From positions 372,001 to 436,000 of the forward strand of contig NZ_SHMP01000003.1 of NCBI RefSeq assembly GCF_004217335.1: 64,000 bases of DNA, given 5' to 3'. Below are positions 44,238-53,059 of this stretch, in pieces. The stretch is from Natrinema hispanicum. GTDB taxonomy: Archaea; Halobacteriota; Halobacteria; Halobacteriales; Natrialbaceae. Position numbers and translations under genes: made by a program. The stretch's first letter is position 1; the number at the start of each line of letters is the position of its first letter. The notes under the pieces were generated by a model. It ran no database searches. It saw nothing but the letters and a program-made list of their open reading frames with translations, and had not been told where the DNA came from.

Positions 44238-45881
44238 TCAGTCCACTTGGTCGTAGACTGGCGGTTCCTGGTCTTGTTCCTCGTCGGTGAGCCGCGCGAC
44301 CGAGTCGCGTACCTCGCGGAGACTGGCCGTCTGTTCTTGGCTCGCCGCAGCGACCGATTCCGCCGCACTCGCGACCTTGTCGGCCGACTGTGACAGGTCT
44401 GCAAGCGTCTCGGCCGTTGCTTCGACGCCACGGGCCTGCTGGTCGGCGGCCGCTGTCACGTCTTCCATTCCCGTTGCCGTCTGCTGTGCCGACTCGTGAA
44501 TCGCTTCGAGCGAGGTGACGGTCTCCCTAACCCGATCGGTGCCGGCGTCGACGCGAGCAACCGTCTCCTCGGTCGTCGCGACCGTCGCGCTGGCGTCCTC
44601 GCGGACGGCTTCGACGGCACTTTCGATCTCCGCGAGGTCCGATTTCGTCTGCTCGGCGAACGAGCGCACTTCGTTGGCGATCACACCCATCGTGTCGCCG
44701 TCACCACCACCCCCACGGGAGGACTCGATCTTCGCGTTCGCTGCCAGCACCGTCGTTCGCTCGGCGAGATCGTCGAGCCGGTCGACGACTTCGTCGATCT
44801 CTTGGGTCCGCTCTGCAAGCGAGTCGACGGCGTCTGCGACGCGGTCGGTCGCGTTCTCGATCGCCTCGAGTTCGTCCAAGGCGTCGTCGGCCGCTTCGAC
44901 ACCTTCGGCAGCGAGTTGCTCGGTTCGGGCGCTTTCGTCGCTGACTTCGTCGGCGACGCTCGCGACTTCTTCGACCGCGGCACTCACTTCGTCGAGTTCG
45001 CGTGCCGCTCGCGTGACGCCGGTAGCCTGCGACTCGGTGTGTTGACTGATCGCCTCGGCGCGCTTCGAGACCACCTCACTCGACTCGTGGAGTTCGGATA
45101 GCGGGGCCTGCACGTCGGTTTCGACCTCGTTGGCGAGGCGCTTCCGACGGTCGATCGACTCCTCGAGTCGCTTGGCGTAGGAGTCGACGTAGGTTTCGGT
45201 CGCGATCTGCATATCGAGGTTGATGATCCGGAGCAGCGAGAGGATGTCCATCATGCCGTCGTCGATAGCATCCCTGACAGCCGCCTCGAACGACTCCTCG
45301 AGGCTGTCGTCGACCTCCTCGTCGCCGCCGAATCCCAGTGCGCCGACGACTCTGCCGAGACCCCCCTCGCCGCTGTCGGCGTCGCGTTCAGCGGCCCACG
45401 TTTCGATCGCATCGACGACCTGATCTTGGACCCGCTCGTTCATCCGCGAGAGCAGCAGATTGTAGTAGACGCCGTACTGCCCCACGTAGTGTTTCAGGGG
45501 CATATCGAGCAGTTCGTGGAGTTTGCCGATCCGGGTCCGGTTCTCGAAATACGACAGGTCGTAGTCTCCCGTCGCCAGCGAGACCAGATACGCCTGCTGG
45601 GTCTGTTTGAGCCCCTCGACACCCTTCGGCGACCGGTTGATGACCTTCCGCGTGCCCTCGTACTGCAGGATGTTCTCGTAGAAGTCGTCGGAAATCTCCT
45701 GGCGATTGTCCCGTAACAGCGGCTCGAGGTCCGAGAGCCGCTGTTCATCGATTTCATCGAATCCGATGAAGTGCTTTCGCCATTCGACTTCGTCTTCGTC
45801 AAGCCCGATCCGATCGACGAGTTCGTCGACGTCAAGAAAACCGTTGAGACCCCCCTTACCAAACGTCTGCTCCGGTTGCAT
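44238..45881 (-). CDS. hemAT: HemAT globin-coupled aerotaxis transducer
   Basis: A 547-residue soluble transducer. An N-terminal globin-sensor domain (about 20-190) contains RIGKLHELLDMPLKHYVG, with the likely heme-binding His. A linker follows, then a methyl-accepting signalling domain (about 260-530) whose tip reads LDDLAERTTVLAANAKIESS and VIANEVRSFAEQTKSDL. No membrane spans. It senses oxygen and signals to CheA/CheW. The C-terminus PPVYDQVD is a short free tail. No other che gene is in the window. Confidence 0.92.
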   Translation of the reverse strand: MQPEQTFGKGGLNGFLDVDELVDRIGLDEDEVEWRKHFIGFDEIDEQRLSDLEPLLRDNRQEISDDFYENILQYEGTRKVINRSPKGVEGLKQTQQAYLVSLATGDYDLSYFENRTRIGKLHELLDMPLKHYVGQYGVYYNLLLSRMNERVQDQVVDAIETWAAERDADSGEGGLGRVVGALGFGGDEEVDDSLEESFEAAVRDAIDDGMMDILSLLRIINLDMQIATETYVDSYAKRLEESIDRRKRLANEVETDVQAPLSELHESSEVVSKRAEAISQHTESQATGVTRAARELDEVSAAVEEVASVADEVSDESARTEQLAAEGVEAADDALDELEAIENATDRVADAVDSLAERTQEIDEVVDRLDDLAERTTVLAANAKIESSRGGGGDGDTMGVIANEVRSFAEQTKSDLAEIESAVEAVREDASATVATTEETVARVDAGTDRVRETVTSLEAIHESAQQTATGMEDVTAAADQQARGVEATAETLADLSQSADKVASAAESVAAASQEQTASLREVRDSVARLTDEEQDQEPPVYDQVD

Positions 45882-46012
45882 ACGAAACTGCTAGTGAGTG
45901 GGTCAGTTAAGGTTCCATTGATGTTCCCGCTGAATAAGAAGACATACCATGACAATTGAAACGATGTTCATACCGATCGAATGGTCTGGGGATCGGGTGT
46001 GCAGTGTGTTTC

Positions 46013-46122
46013 ATACGACCGGATAAAACGGTCCATCCCTCGATCGCACCCACGACGCTGTCGCCGACGGCGACAGCCGTCGAGACGCGATCGAGTATTC
46101 ACTGACTGTTGTCCGGTCGTAT
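46013..46122. repeat. Nested inverted-repeat element of about 110 bp
   Basis: Outer arms ATACGACCGGA (46013-46023) and TCCGGTCGTAT (46112-46122) match perfectly. Inside are CTCGATCGC (46039-46047) with GCGATCGAG (46087-46095), and GCTGTCGCC with GGCGACAGC around 46057-46077. Three nested pairs share roughly one centre near 46067. The gap 45882-46217 holds no gene. It could be a small non-autonomous mobile element or a folded RNA; no clear target duplication was seen. Confidence 0.75.
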
Positions 46123-46217
46123 CAGTATCTCAATAGCCCCCACGTTACGGCCGGCTCATCGCATCCGCCTCGTACCGCCTGTGAAACCCTTATAGGCGTA
46201 CGTGAACCAGTTTACGT

Positions 46218-48092
46218 ATGAACGTCGTGCCGGATACGAGCGTGGTCATCGATGGCCGCGTTTCGGCGACAATCGAAGACGGGCAGTTCGAGGGAGCGAC
46301 GATCTGTGTCCCCGAAGCAGTCGTCGCGGAACTCGAGGCGCAGGCCAACGACGGACTCGACAGCGGCTGGGACGGCTTAGAGGAGCTCCAGCGGCTGGCA
46401 GAGTTGGCCGACGAGGGCGTCGTCGACCTCGAGTACGTCGGCGAGCGGCCAAGCGCGATCGAACGAGGCCACGCCTCCGAAGGCGAAATCGACGCCCTGA
46501 TCCGCGATCTCGCGGAGGAACTCGATGCGACGTTCGTCACCAGCGACGTCGTCCAGGCGGAGGTCGCACAGGCGAAAGGACTCGATGTCGAACACGTCTC
46601 CCCCGAGGTTCGGCGGGTCGGCACGCTGGCCGTCGAGGAATACTTCGACGACGAGACGATGAGCGTCCATCTGAAAACGGACGCCATCCCGCGGGCCAAA
46701 CGAGGCGAACTCGGCGCGATGCACTACGAGGAGATCGCCGACGAGCCACTCGACGAGGCGACGATGGACGAGTACGCCCGCGAAGTCATCGACGGTGCCA
46801 AAGAGGCCCACGACGGCTTCATCGAGCTGTCAGAGCCGGGCATGAAGATCGTCCAGTTCCGGGATTACCGGATCGCGATCGGCCGCCCGCCGTTTTCCGA
46901 CGGCATCGAGATCACCGCCGTCCGGCCGATCGCCCAGACGGACATCGACGACTACGAGCACGCCGACGAACTCAAAGAACGGCTGCTCGAGCGCCAGCGC
47001 GGCGTCCTGATCTCGGGTGCGCCCGGGGCCGGGAAGTCGACGTTCGCGCAGGCGGTCGCCCGCTACATTTCCGATCACGACTACTCGGTCAAGACGATGG
47101 AGAAACCACGGGACCTGCAGGTCGGCCCAGACATCACCCAATACACCGAACTGGGCGGGGAAATGGCCAAAACGGCCGACGCCCTGCTGATGGTCCGGCC
47201 GGACTACACCATCTACGACGAGGTCCGCAAGACCGACGACTTCGAGGTCTTCGCCGACATGCGGCTTGCGGGCGTGGGCATGATCGGTGTCGTCCACGCG
47301 ACCCGCCCGATCGACTCGCTGCAGCGGCTCGTCGGCCGCGTCGAACTCGGGATGATTCCCCAGGTCGCCGACACGGTCGTCTACATCGAAGCCGGGAAAG
47401 TCGAGACGGTCTACGACGTCAGGACGACGGTCAAAGTGCCCGCCGGACTCACCGAGGAGGACCTCGCCCGGCCGGTCATCCAGGTCACGAACTTCCAGAC
47501 CGGCGAGCCCGAATACGAGATCTACACCTTCAACCGCCAGGTCGTCACCGTCCCGCTGAAAGACGAGGAAGGCGGCCCCGGCAGCGAGTCCGGCGTTGAC
47601 CGCATCGCCAAACAGGAGATCGAACGCGAGATCCGCTCGATCGCCCGCGGCTACGTCGACGTCCACCTCAAAAGCCAGGACAGAGCCGTCGTCTACGTCG
47701 AAGAAGACGATATCTCGAGTGTCATTGGCAAAGGCGGCGGCCGGATCACCGACATCGAAAACCGGCTGGGGATCGACATCGACGTTCGCACCCACGACGA
47801 GAATCCCCACTACGGTGCCGGCGGTGGTGGTGGTGGCGCGAGTGCAAACAACGCCGGTGGCGGGTCACAGGCCGGCCAGATGGTCCAACCCGAGATCACC
47901 TCCCGGCACATCGTTATCCCCGTCGACGGCAACCACGGCGAAACCGTCGAAGTCCAGGCCGCCGGCGACTACCTCTTTACGGCGACGGTGAGCCGCGGGG
48001 GCGAAATTCAGGTGTCGCGCGGAAGTGCGATCGCCGAGGAACTCGAGCGGGCGATCGACCGGAAAGACCCGGTCACGGTCGTCCCCTCGTAA
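46218..48092 (+). CDS. PIN-domain/KH-domain ATPase (PINA-like)
   Basis: A 624-residue protein of the COG1855 type. PIN nuclease-like domain first (about 1-130: VVPDTSVVIDGRVSA, FVTSDVVQAEVAQAKG, with Asp residues of the active site), then a PilT/VirB11-like hexameric ATPase (Walker A SGAPGAGKST at 266-275, Walker B-like LMVRPDYTIYDEVR), then a KH domain (about 485-545: VVYVEEDDISSVIGKGGGRI) with a Gly-rich insert. The Sulfolobus PINA protein binds a Holliday-junction resolvase and a helicase and drives branch migration, so a repair role is likely. Its tail is duplicated downstream. Confidence 0.92.
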   Translation: MNVVPDTSVVIDGRVSATIEDGQFEGATICVPEAVVAELEAQANDGLDSGWDGLEELQRLAELADEGVVDLEYVGERPSAIERGHASEGEIDALIRDLAEELDATFVTSDVVQAEVAQAKGLDVEHVSPEVRRVGTLAVEEYFDDETMSVHLKTDAIPRAKRGELGAMHYEEIADEPLDEATMDEYAREVIDGAKEAHDGFIELSEPGMKIVQFRDYRIAIGRPPFSDGIEITAVRPIAQTDIDDYEHADELKERLLERQRGVLISGAPGAGKSTFAQAVARYISDHDYSVKTMEKPRDLQVGPDITQYTELGGEMAKTADALLMVRPDYTIYDEVRKTDDFEVFADMRLAGVGMIGVVHATRPIDSLQRLVGRVELGMIPQVADTVVYIEAGKVETVYDVRTTVKVPAGLTEEDLARPVIQVTNFQTGEPEYEIYTFNRQVVTVPLKDEEGGPGSESGVDRIAKQEIEREIRSIARGYVDVHLKSQDRAVVYVEEDDISSVIGKGGGRITDIENRLGIDIDVRTHDENPHYGAGGGGGGASANNAGGGSQAGQMVQPEITSRHIVIPVDGNHGETVEVQAAGDYLFTATVSRGGEIQVSRGSAIAEELERAIDRKDPVTVVPS

Positions 48093-48328
48093 GCGGTCGA
48101 ACCGCGAGGGAGCGACGCGAACGAGCGGCTCTTTTGATGTCGTCGCGAGTGTATCGAGCGACGGGCCAGCGAGAGCTTTGCTCTCGCAGGGCAGATTTTT
48201 GCGCGAGCGGTAAGCGAACGAAGTGAGCGCACCCGAGCGGAAAAAGGTGCGCGCGTGGGAGTGCGATCGCGGAGGAACTCGAGCGGGCGATCGACCGGAA
48301 AGCGCCGATCACGGTCGTTCCGTCGTAG
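48018..48328 (+). repeat. PIN-KH ATPase tail duplication around the element (copy C)
   Basis: The last 25 codons including stop (48018-48092) recur at 48254-48328 with a constant 236-bp offset and no indel. The downstream copy stays in frame and ends TAG instead of TAA. Nine base differences: six are silent (in CGC/CGT, GGA/GGG, GCC/GCG, GTC/GTT, CCC/CCG and the stop) and three change two residues (Asp to Ala, Val to Ile). Between them lies the element core 48192-48249, beginning CAGATTTTTGCGCGAG and ending CCGAGCGGAAAAAGGTG. No gene lies in 48093-48384. Confidence 0.9.
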
Positions 48329-48384
48329 AGGGAGTCAGCGAGCAAACGGCTTTTTGTTTTCTTCGTGAGTGTGCCCAGACCGTC

Positions 48385-49449
48385 CTACGGCGACCAGAGC
48401 CGCTGTTCTCGATCGAGCAACGTGACGATGACCACGTGTGGGAGCGTCAGGACGGCGATCGTCACCAGATAGAGCGCGAGGACATCGGGGACGGTCGCAG
48501 GCGTGCGCGGGACTGAGAGCCCGATCCCGACGAGGACGAGCAGGCCGCCCGCGGTCAGTGGCGCTGCATCGCGGACGAAACGACGAGACGCGGCACCGAG
48601 TGCCCCGCGTTCGAGCGCTGCGCCGGCGGCGGGGTCGACGAGCATCGTTCTGAGGATATGCCGGAGAGAGTGCCAGAAACAGAAGTAGAGCCCGATCGCG
48701 AGAATCGGCGGGACGATCGCGAAGTAGGCGACGAGCCCGATCGTCTCCGCGGTGTCGATGATCCACGGGCCGCGATCGCCGCCACTCGTCCTGGCGAAGC
48801 CGAGACCCGTCGCGAGCACGATGAGGGAACCGAAGCCGATCGCGACGGCCGCCCGAACCGGCTGGGAGAACGCTGGCTCGAGCGCGGCCGCTGCGTCGGG
48901 GTCGAACAGTCCGACGAGCGTCTCGGCGACGAAGGCGTACTGGGTCGGGAACGCGACCAACGGGACGAGCATCGGAAGCCCGCCCCGGACGACGAGGGCG
49001 AGAAGGCGACTGGCCCGCGTCTCGAGATGGTCGGCGCGGACGAGCGCGAGCAGGGAGTAGACATCGCCCTGCCCCCAGTGGACGAGCGTGATGAGAATAA
49101 AGAGGACGAACGCGACGACGGGGGCGAGAAACCAGACGGCGGCGTACGCGGAGCCGACCAGCAGGTAGAGGCCGCCGACGAACGCGAGCGACCGCGAGGT
49201 GACGGGATCCCCTCGAGCCCGCGGTAACACGAGGTGGTCGACGGCTCCGTGAGGAAGCCCGAGGACGACGACGCTGAGCGCCAGCGGAACGTACTGGTAT
49301 GCAAGCGGCGGCGAGCCCACGAAAATCGTGATCGAGACGACAGCGACGATGAGCAGTAGCCCGACGCCGAGGCTCAGGCGGGCCGCCAGCCGACGGGCTG
49401 TGGCATCTGTGTGGGAAGTAATACCACTCTGGGTTGTGTCACCGCTCAT
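48385..49449 (-). CDS. brp: Brp/Blh beta-carotene 15,15'-dioxygenase
   Basis: A 354-residue integral membrane protein with about eight spans. Family motifs: VVVLGLPHGAVDHLVLPRAR, TLVHWGQGDVYSLL and FCFWHSLRHILRTM, which supply the iron-binding His residues. It cleaves beta-carotene into two retinals for the rhodopsins encoded next to it. Its start overlaps the crtY end by 11 bases, so crtY and brp form one operon. Confidence 0.93.
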   Translation of the reverse strand: MSGDTTQSGITSHTDATARRLAARLSLGVGLLLIVAVVSITIFVGSPPLAYQYVPLALSVVVLGLPHGAVDHLVLPRARGDPVTSRSLAFVGGLYLLVGSAYAAVWFLAPVVAFVLFILITLVHWGQGDVYSLLALVRADHLETRASRLLALVVRGGLPMLVPLVAFPTQYAFVAETLVGLFDPDAAAALEPAFSQPVRAAVAIGFGSLIVLATGLGFARTSGGDRGPWIIDTAETIGLVAYFAIVPPILAIGLYFCFWHSLRHILRTMLVDPAAGAALERGALGAASRRFVRDAAPLTAGGLLVLVGIGLSVPRTPATVPDVLALYLVTIAVLTLPHVVIVTLLDREQRLWSP

Positions 49450-50221
49450 CGGAGCGTGCGGCGAGTCGGGTCGCCACCCTGGTGAGAGACGGGAGTTCGT
49501 GGACGCGCTCGAGCAGCCACACGTACATGACGAGTCCCTGCACGAGGAAGAGATTGGTCACGAGAAAGAACAGTGCCTCCTCGACTGGGAGTCCTAGGGG
49601 TGCGAAGCCGATCGTGTGGGCGTCCGAGATGACCCAGATGCCGAGTTCGATCGCGACGCGATCGACGATCCAGAGATAGATCGTTGGGACAGCGATCGCG
49701 GCCACCAGCGGTCGACGGACGGCCCAGAGGTACGTGAGACCGAACCCCCACTGGATGGCGAGGATCGGCCCAGCCCAGAGCAACAGCCATCCGAGATAGT
49801 ACGTCGAGATGTTGGCGGTCAACAACAAGCCGACACCAGCGATCGACAGGCCGCCCCCGACGCCGATCAGCCGGTGTGTGAGGGGGATCGCTAGCGATCG
49901 ATCGGCGGTTGCCGGCAACTGGAACAACCAGAACGCGGTCAGCATCGGCTGAAGGATGAAGAAGGTATACTCCTCGATCGGCGTGTGCCAGATCGTTGCG
50001 ATAACCGCACCATCGCCGTACCACCAGACACCCTCGGGGATCAGGTGATTCGTCAACGGTGTCGTGTAGACGACGGCGAGGCCAATCATGATGGCGAGTC
50101 CGAAGAGCGGCCGCACGCCCCACCAGGCCCGATCGCGTCGGCGCGCGAGCCAGCCCAGAACCAAAAGCGGCGGGAGGATGAACGTCAGGTGAACGCCGAA
50201 GTACGTGAGTGGAACGGTCAT
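49439..50221 (-). CDS. crtY: Lycopene beta-cyclase
   Basis: A 260-residue membrane cyclase of the archaeal/fungal CarR-like type, made of two repeated lycopene-cyclase domains of about 100 residues. Repeat signatures: TIWHTPIEEYTFFILQP and FAPLGLPVEEALFFLVTN, each with the Pro-x-Glu-Glu motif. It closes both ends of lycopene to beta-carotene. It lies directly upstream of brp, so the two steps to retinal are expressed together. Confidence 0.94.
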   Translation of the reverse strand: MTVPLTYFGVHLTFILPPLLVLGWLARRRDRAWWGVRPLFGLAIMIGLAVVYTTPLTNHLIPEGVWWYGDGAVIATIWHTPIEEYTFFILQPMLTAFWLFQLPATADRSLAIPLTHRLIGVGGGLSIAGVGLLLTANISTYYLGWLLLWAGPILAIQWGFGLTYLWAVRRPLVAAIAVPTIYLWIVDRVAIELGIWVISDAHTIGFAPLGLPVEEALFFLVTNLFLVQGLVMYVWLLERVHELPSLTRVATRLAARSDER

Positions 50222-50387
50222 GAGCGTGGCAGCGTGTCTCGCCGATTCTTTGCAGAGAGCGGGCTCCGTGGTCGGGCTAGGGTCGGTGCCGACAAAGCCC
50301 TAAATCCGAACTGGTTAGGCCAGATCGGGGCTCGAGACGGCGCGCCGGTGCCGACATGGAACCCGAACCGACCGAAGACCGGGACAA

Positions 50388-51263
50388 TCAGTCGTCCGAC
50401 ACCCTGGACCCGGGGAGGGTAGCACCGTAGTCCGAGCCGCCGGTGATCGACTCCGGTTCGTCGACGATATAGGACAGAGCGAGGAACGTCACGACGTACT
50501 TCGTGATGATGTCGAGGATGCTGTAGCCCCACGAGGTGATCGCGACGTCCAAGATCGCGATCCCTTCGACGCCGAGTGCCCAGAGGATCGGATAGCCGAA
50601 CCAGCCGACGACGGTGAGGAGTTTGAGCGTCCGGAACAGGTCCGACGTCCCCGTCCGTTCGGCTTCGGCGGTCCAGTCGACGAGGATGACGTACACGATC
50701 ACGAGGAAGAAGGTCGACGATAGCACAAACCACCACCAGCGCAGCACCAGCGAGGACGTCGTTAGGGCGGCCGCCAGGCCGGTGACACACATCGCGATCG
50801 TAAACGCACAGGTCGTGAGGATCTTCGTCCAGTTCGACCCGGCGATCAGCCCAAGCGCGATCAGAATGAACGGTGTAGAAAAGGTCCACGTGAGGTACCG
50901 ACCCCACATCACCAGCACGCCGCTCTCGCCGGCCGTCGTCGCACCCGCAGCCGGGTGGCCCGCTGGCATCTCGATGACGCTCAGTGTCAGCCCCGACGTA
51001 AGGCCGGTATAACTCGAGATCGAGACGACCGAGATCAGTAACAGCGCGGTCGCGATTGTCTTCGAGCGCGGATCGGTAAGCGACCGTCCGAGATAGACGA
51101 TTCCGAGGATCGTGAGTCCGGCGAGGGCGATGTTGACGACGAACGACAGCGCGAGCAGGGTGTTGCCGCCACCGAAGACGTACTCGAACAGTTCCGCGTC
51201 TGTCGGGCCGGTTTGGAGCGCGCGTGCCCCTACGGCGGGCGCGGACGCGATAAGTGACTGCAT
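50388..51263 (-). CDS. hop: Halorhodopsin, light-driven chloride pump
   Basis: A 291-residue seven-span retinal protein. The third helix reads WGRYLTWTFSTPFIL, with Thr in place of the bacteriorhodopsin proton acceptor and the Thr-Ser-type anion motif. IAMCVTGLAAALTTSSLV and GVEGIAILDVAITSWGYS are halorhodopsin signatures. The retinal Lys is in DIITKYVVTF. It pumps chloride inward. ATG 51263 is preferred to the GTG two codons earlier and fits a TATA box about 30 bases upstream. Confidence 0.95.
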   Translation of the reverse strand: MQSLIASAPAVGARALQTGPTDAELFEYVFGGGNTLLALSFVVNIALAGLTILGIVYLGRSLTDPRSKTIATALLLISVVSISSYTGLTSGLTLSVIEMPAGHPAAGATTAGESGVLVMWGRYLTWTFSTPFILIALGLIAGSNWTKILTTCAFTIAMCVTGLAAALTTSSLVLRWWWFVLSSTFFLVIVYVILVDWTAEAERTGTSDLFRTLKLLTVVGWFGYPILWALGVEGIAILDVAITSWGYSILDIITKYVVTFLALSYIVDEPESITGGSDYGATLPGSRVSDD

Positions 51264-51290
51264 GCGCACACGTTACTGCACCATCATTAC

Positions 51291-51298
51291 CCATAAAC
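51291..51298 (-). promoter_or_regulatory. TATA-like box of hop
   Basis: The minus strand reads GTTTATGG here, about 30 bases before ATG 51263, fitting a leaderless or near-leaderless hop transcript. The rest of the 51264-51559 gap between hop and bop shows no gene. Confidence 0.45.
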
Positions 51299-51559
51299 AG
51301 GTGTCCGTCCCGATGCGGAACATCATCGGTGCTGAGCGGTCAGCGTGCGGTGGCGACCAGCGCTGCGGTCTCATCGAGAGCCAAGCAGTACGTAGCGTCG
51401 CACTCGGCTGTTTCGAGCGTTCGTTTCCGACTCGATCACGGGATGCCCATGCCCACTGAACCGGTCGCGCGGGACGACGATCGGTCGAAGCGGCGTTGGC
51501 TCCGTGGTCGGCCGTTCCCCAGCGGTCGTCGGGAAGCGGGGAAGCGTCCTGCTGAGTCG

Positions 51560-52285
51560 TCACGCGGCCGCGACAGACGGCGTGGCGGCCCGTTCGAGGA
51601 CGGAGCGGCTCCGGAGCAGGACCACGCCGAAGCCGACCTTCGCCGAGAGGTCGAGCACCATGAACGCGGCCGTCTCCCAGTACAGCGGAAGGATGCCGAG
51701 CGTCCCTTCGGTGCCGAGGATCCAGACCACTGGGTAAAGGAGCCACAGTGCGATGACCAGGTTGCGCAGGGTGCCAAACAGCGACGCGACCTCCGACGGC
51801 CGGTCGCGCGCGTTCCTCGAGAGTGTCCCGACGAGCACGTACAGGAGCGAGAGCAGGGCACCGGTGCTAATGGCCCACCACGCGATCCGGGTGCCGGGGG
51901 TCGCCGCGAACGCCGCGATCGCGCCGGTCCCGATCATGAAGATGTCGAGGCCGATCAGCGTCGCGATCGTGTTGCGGTTTGCCCCCGCCAGCAGTGAGAG
52001 GTCAAGCAACAGGAGCGGCGTCGTGAACAGCCAGTCGGCATAGCGTGCCCAGTAAATCGTGAGCATCTCGTCGCCGACCATCACTTCGGTGACACCGAAG
52101 CCTGTCGCCATGGCGAAGTACATCGCTGCGGCGATCGTCGTGATGAAGATCGTGATGATGTAGAACTCCTGCATCTTCGGGTCGCGAACACCGCGCCCCC
52201 GACCGATGAAGTACAGGGTTCCGAGGGTCATTCCGATCGTTCCGATCCACAGCCACAGGGATTCTGGACCGACTAGTGCGGTCAT
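51560..52285 (-). CDS. bop: Bacteriorhodopsin, light-driven proton pump
   Basis: A 241-residue seven-span retinal protein. Helix C reads WARYADWLFTTPLLLLDLSLL, with the proton acceptor (Asp84, bR Asp85) and donor (Asp95, bR Asp96). The retinal Lys is at 216 (VLDLSAKVGFG) and the release pair is Glu193/Glu204 (GTEGTLGIL, YWETAAF). All outward proton-pumping residues are therefore present. ATG 52285 is chosen over 52300 because the TATA box at 52306-52313 puts the transcript start at about 52285. Archaerhodopsin-like N-terminal extension is short. Confidence 0.95.
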   Translation of the reverse strand: MTALVGPESLWLWIGTIGMTLGTLYFIGRGRGVRDPKMQEFYIITIFITTIAAAMYFAMATGFGVTEVMVGDEMLTIYWARYADWLFTTPLLLLDLSLLAGANRNTIATLIGLDIFMIGTGAIAAFAATPGTRIAWWAISTGALLSLLYVLVGTLSRNARDRPSEVASLFGTLRNLVIALWLLYPVVWILGTEGTLGILPLYWETAAFMVLDLSAKVGFGVVLLRSRSVLERAATPSVAAA

Positions 52286-52305
52286 GACTAAGGGTACCAT
52301 CGCAC

Positions 52306-52313
52306 ATAATATA
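52306..52313 (-). promoter_or_regulatory. TATA box of bop
   Basis: The minus strand reads TATATTAT, centred about 25 bases before the ATG at 52285. That spacing predicts an almost leaderless bop mRNA, as in Halobacterium, and makes the ATG at 52300 too close to the box to be used. Sequence just upstream (minus strand TAGGCCCAATTGG) is where a bop-type activator site would lie, but I cannot confirm one. Confidence 0.6.
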
Positions 52314-52450
52314 CCAATTGGGCCTAACGAAGATAACCCTTAGACAGGAGTGTATGTCCAGAATTCTAACGCTGGACACGAAATCGGAGTGTATATTTTG
52401 ACGGCCTGTGTTCGGCCATCTGGCCCGACGGCCGATCACGCCCCAAACCG

Positions 52451-53059
52451 ATGACCTCGACTGATCCGAACGACCCGATCGCGGACGCACTCCTCGGCGA
52501 GTCGACGTACGAACGACTTCGAGTGGAGCGATACGCGCTGATCAAGCGGCGGATTCCACAGAAACTCGTCTACCAGAGCGGCCTGCTGCTCGCGCTCGCA
52601 CTCGTCGTGCCGATCACGGCCACCTACCCGACATCAGTTCAAGCAGCCTTCCCGGGCGGCGAGCCCCTGTGGGCATCGCCGCTCGTCCTCTGGCTCGGCG
52701 TGTACGCCGGCGGCATCGAGCTCGGAACCGCAGCGTGTCTCGTCGCGGTCGCGATCGTTCGCCGGAGCCGTGAACCGCAGCTCTCGGAGTCACAGGTGCA
52801 CGTGTTACTGAACGTCGAGGACGTCGCGTCGATGTTCGGGTTGGCGACCGGCGGATTCGCCATCCTGCTCACAGTCGGCTTCTTCTCGCTTGGCCACGCA
52901 GGCGGCGAGACGTTCCAGGCGGTCATCGACGCCGCTCCCCGAAACCCGTACGGACAGACCGGTGTCCCGATTCCCGTGATCGCAGTCGGCGCGGCAGCGG
53001 CGATCGGTGCCGGTGCCGTCTACGTTGTCAGCCAGTATCTCGCGTCGGCGTCGAAGTGA
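52451..53059 (+). CDS. Unknown four-span membrane protein divergent from bop
   Basis: A 202-residue protein: a polar N-terminus (DPIADALLGESTYERLRVER), then four hydrophobic spans (about 43-62, 78-100, 123-146, 172-196) separated by a polar loop (SREPQLSESQVHVLLNVED). Small Gly/Ala residues are common in the spans. I do not recognise the family. It sits between bop and nadE and shares a 165-base divergent control region with bop, so a role in purple-membrane biology or ion balance is possible but speculative. Confidence 0.75.
   Translation: MTSTDPNDPIADALLGESTYERLRVERYALIKRRIPQKLVYQSGLLLALALVVPITATYPTSVQAAFPGGEPLWASPLVLWLGVYAGGIELGTAACLVAVAIVRRSREPQLSESQVHVLLNVEDVASMFGLATGGFAILLTVGFFSLGHAGGETFQAVIDAAPRNPYGQTGVPIPVIAVGAAAAIGAGAVYVVSQYLASASK

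Noticed and set aside
52286-52450. Gene for a Brz-type small zinc-finger activator next to bop
   Set aside because: No short frame with paired CxxC motifs is present between bop and the divergent gene.
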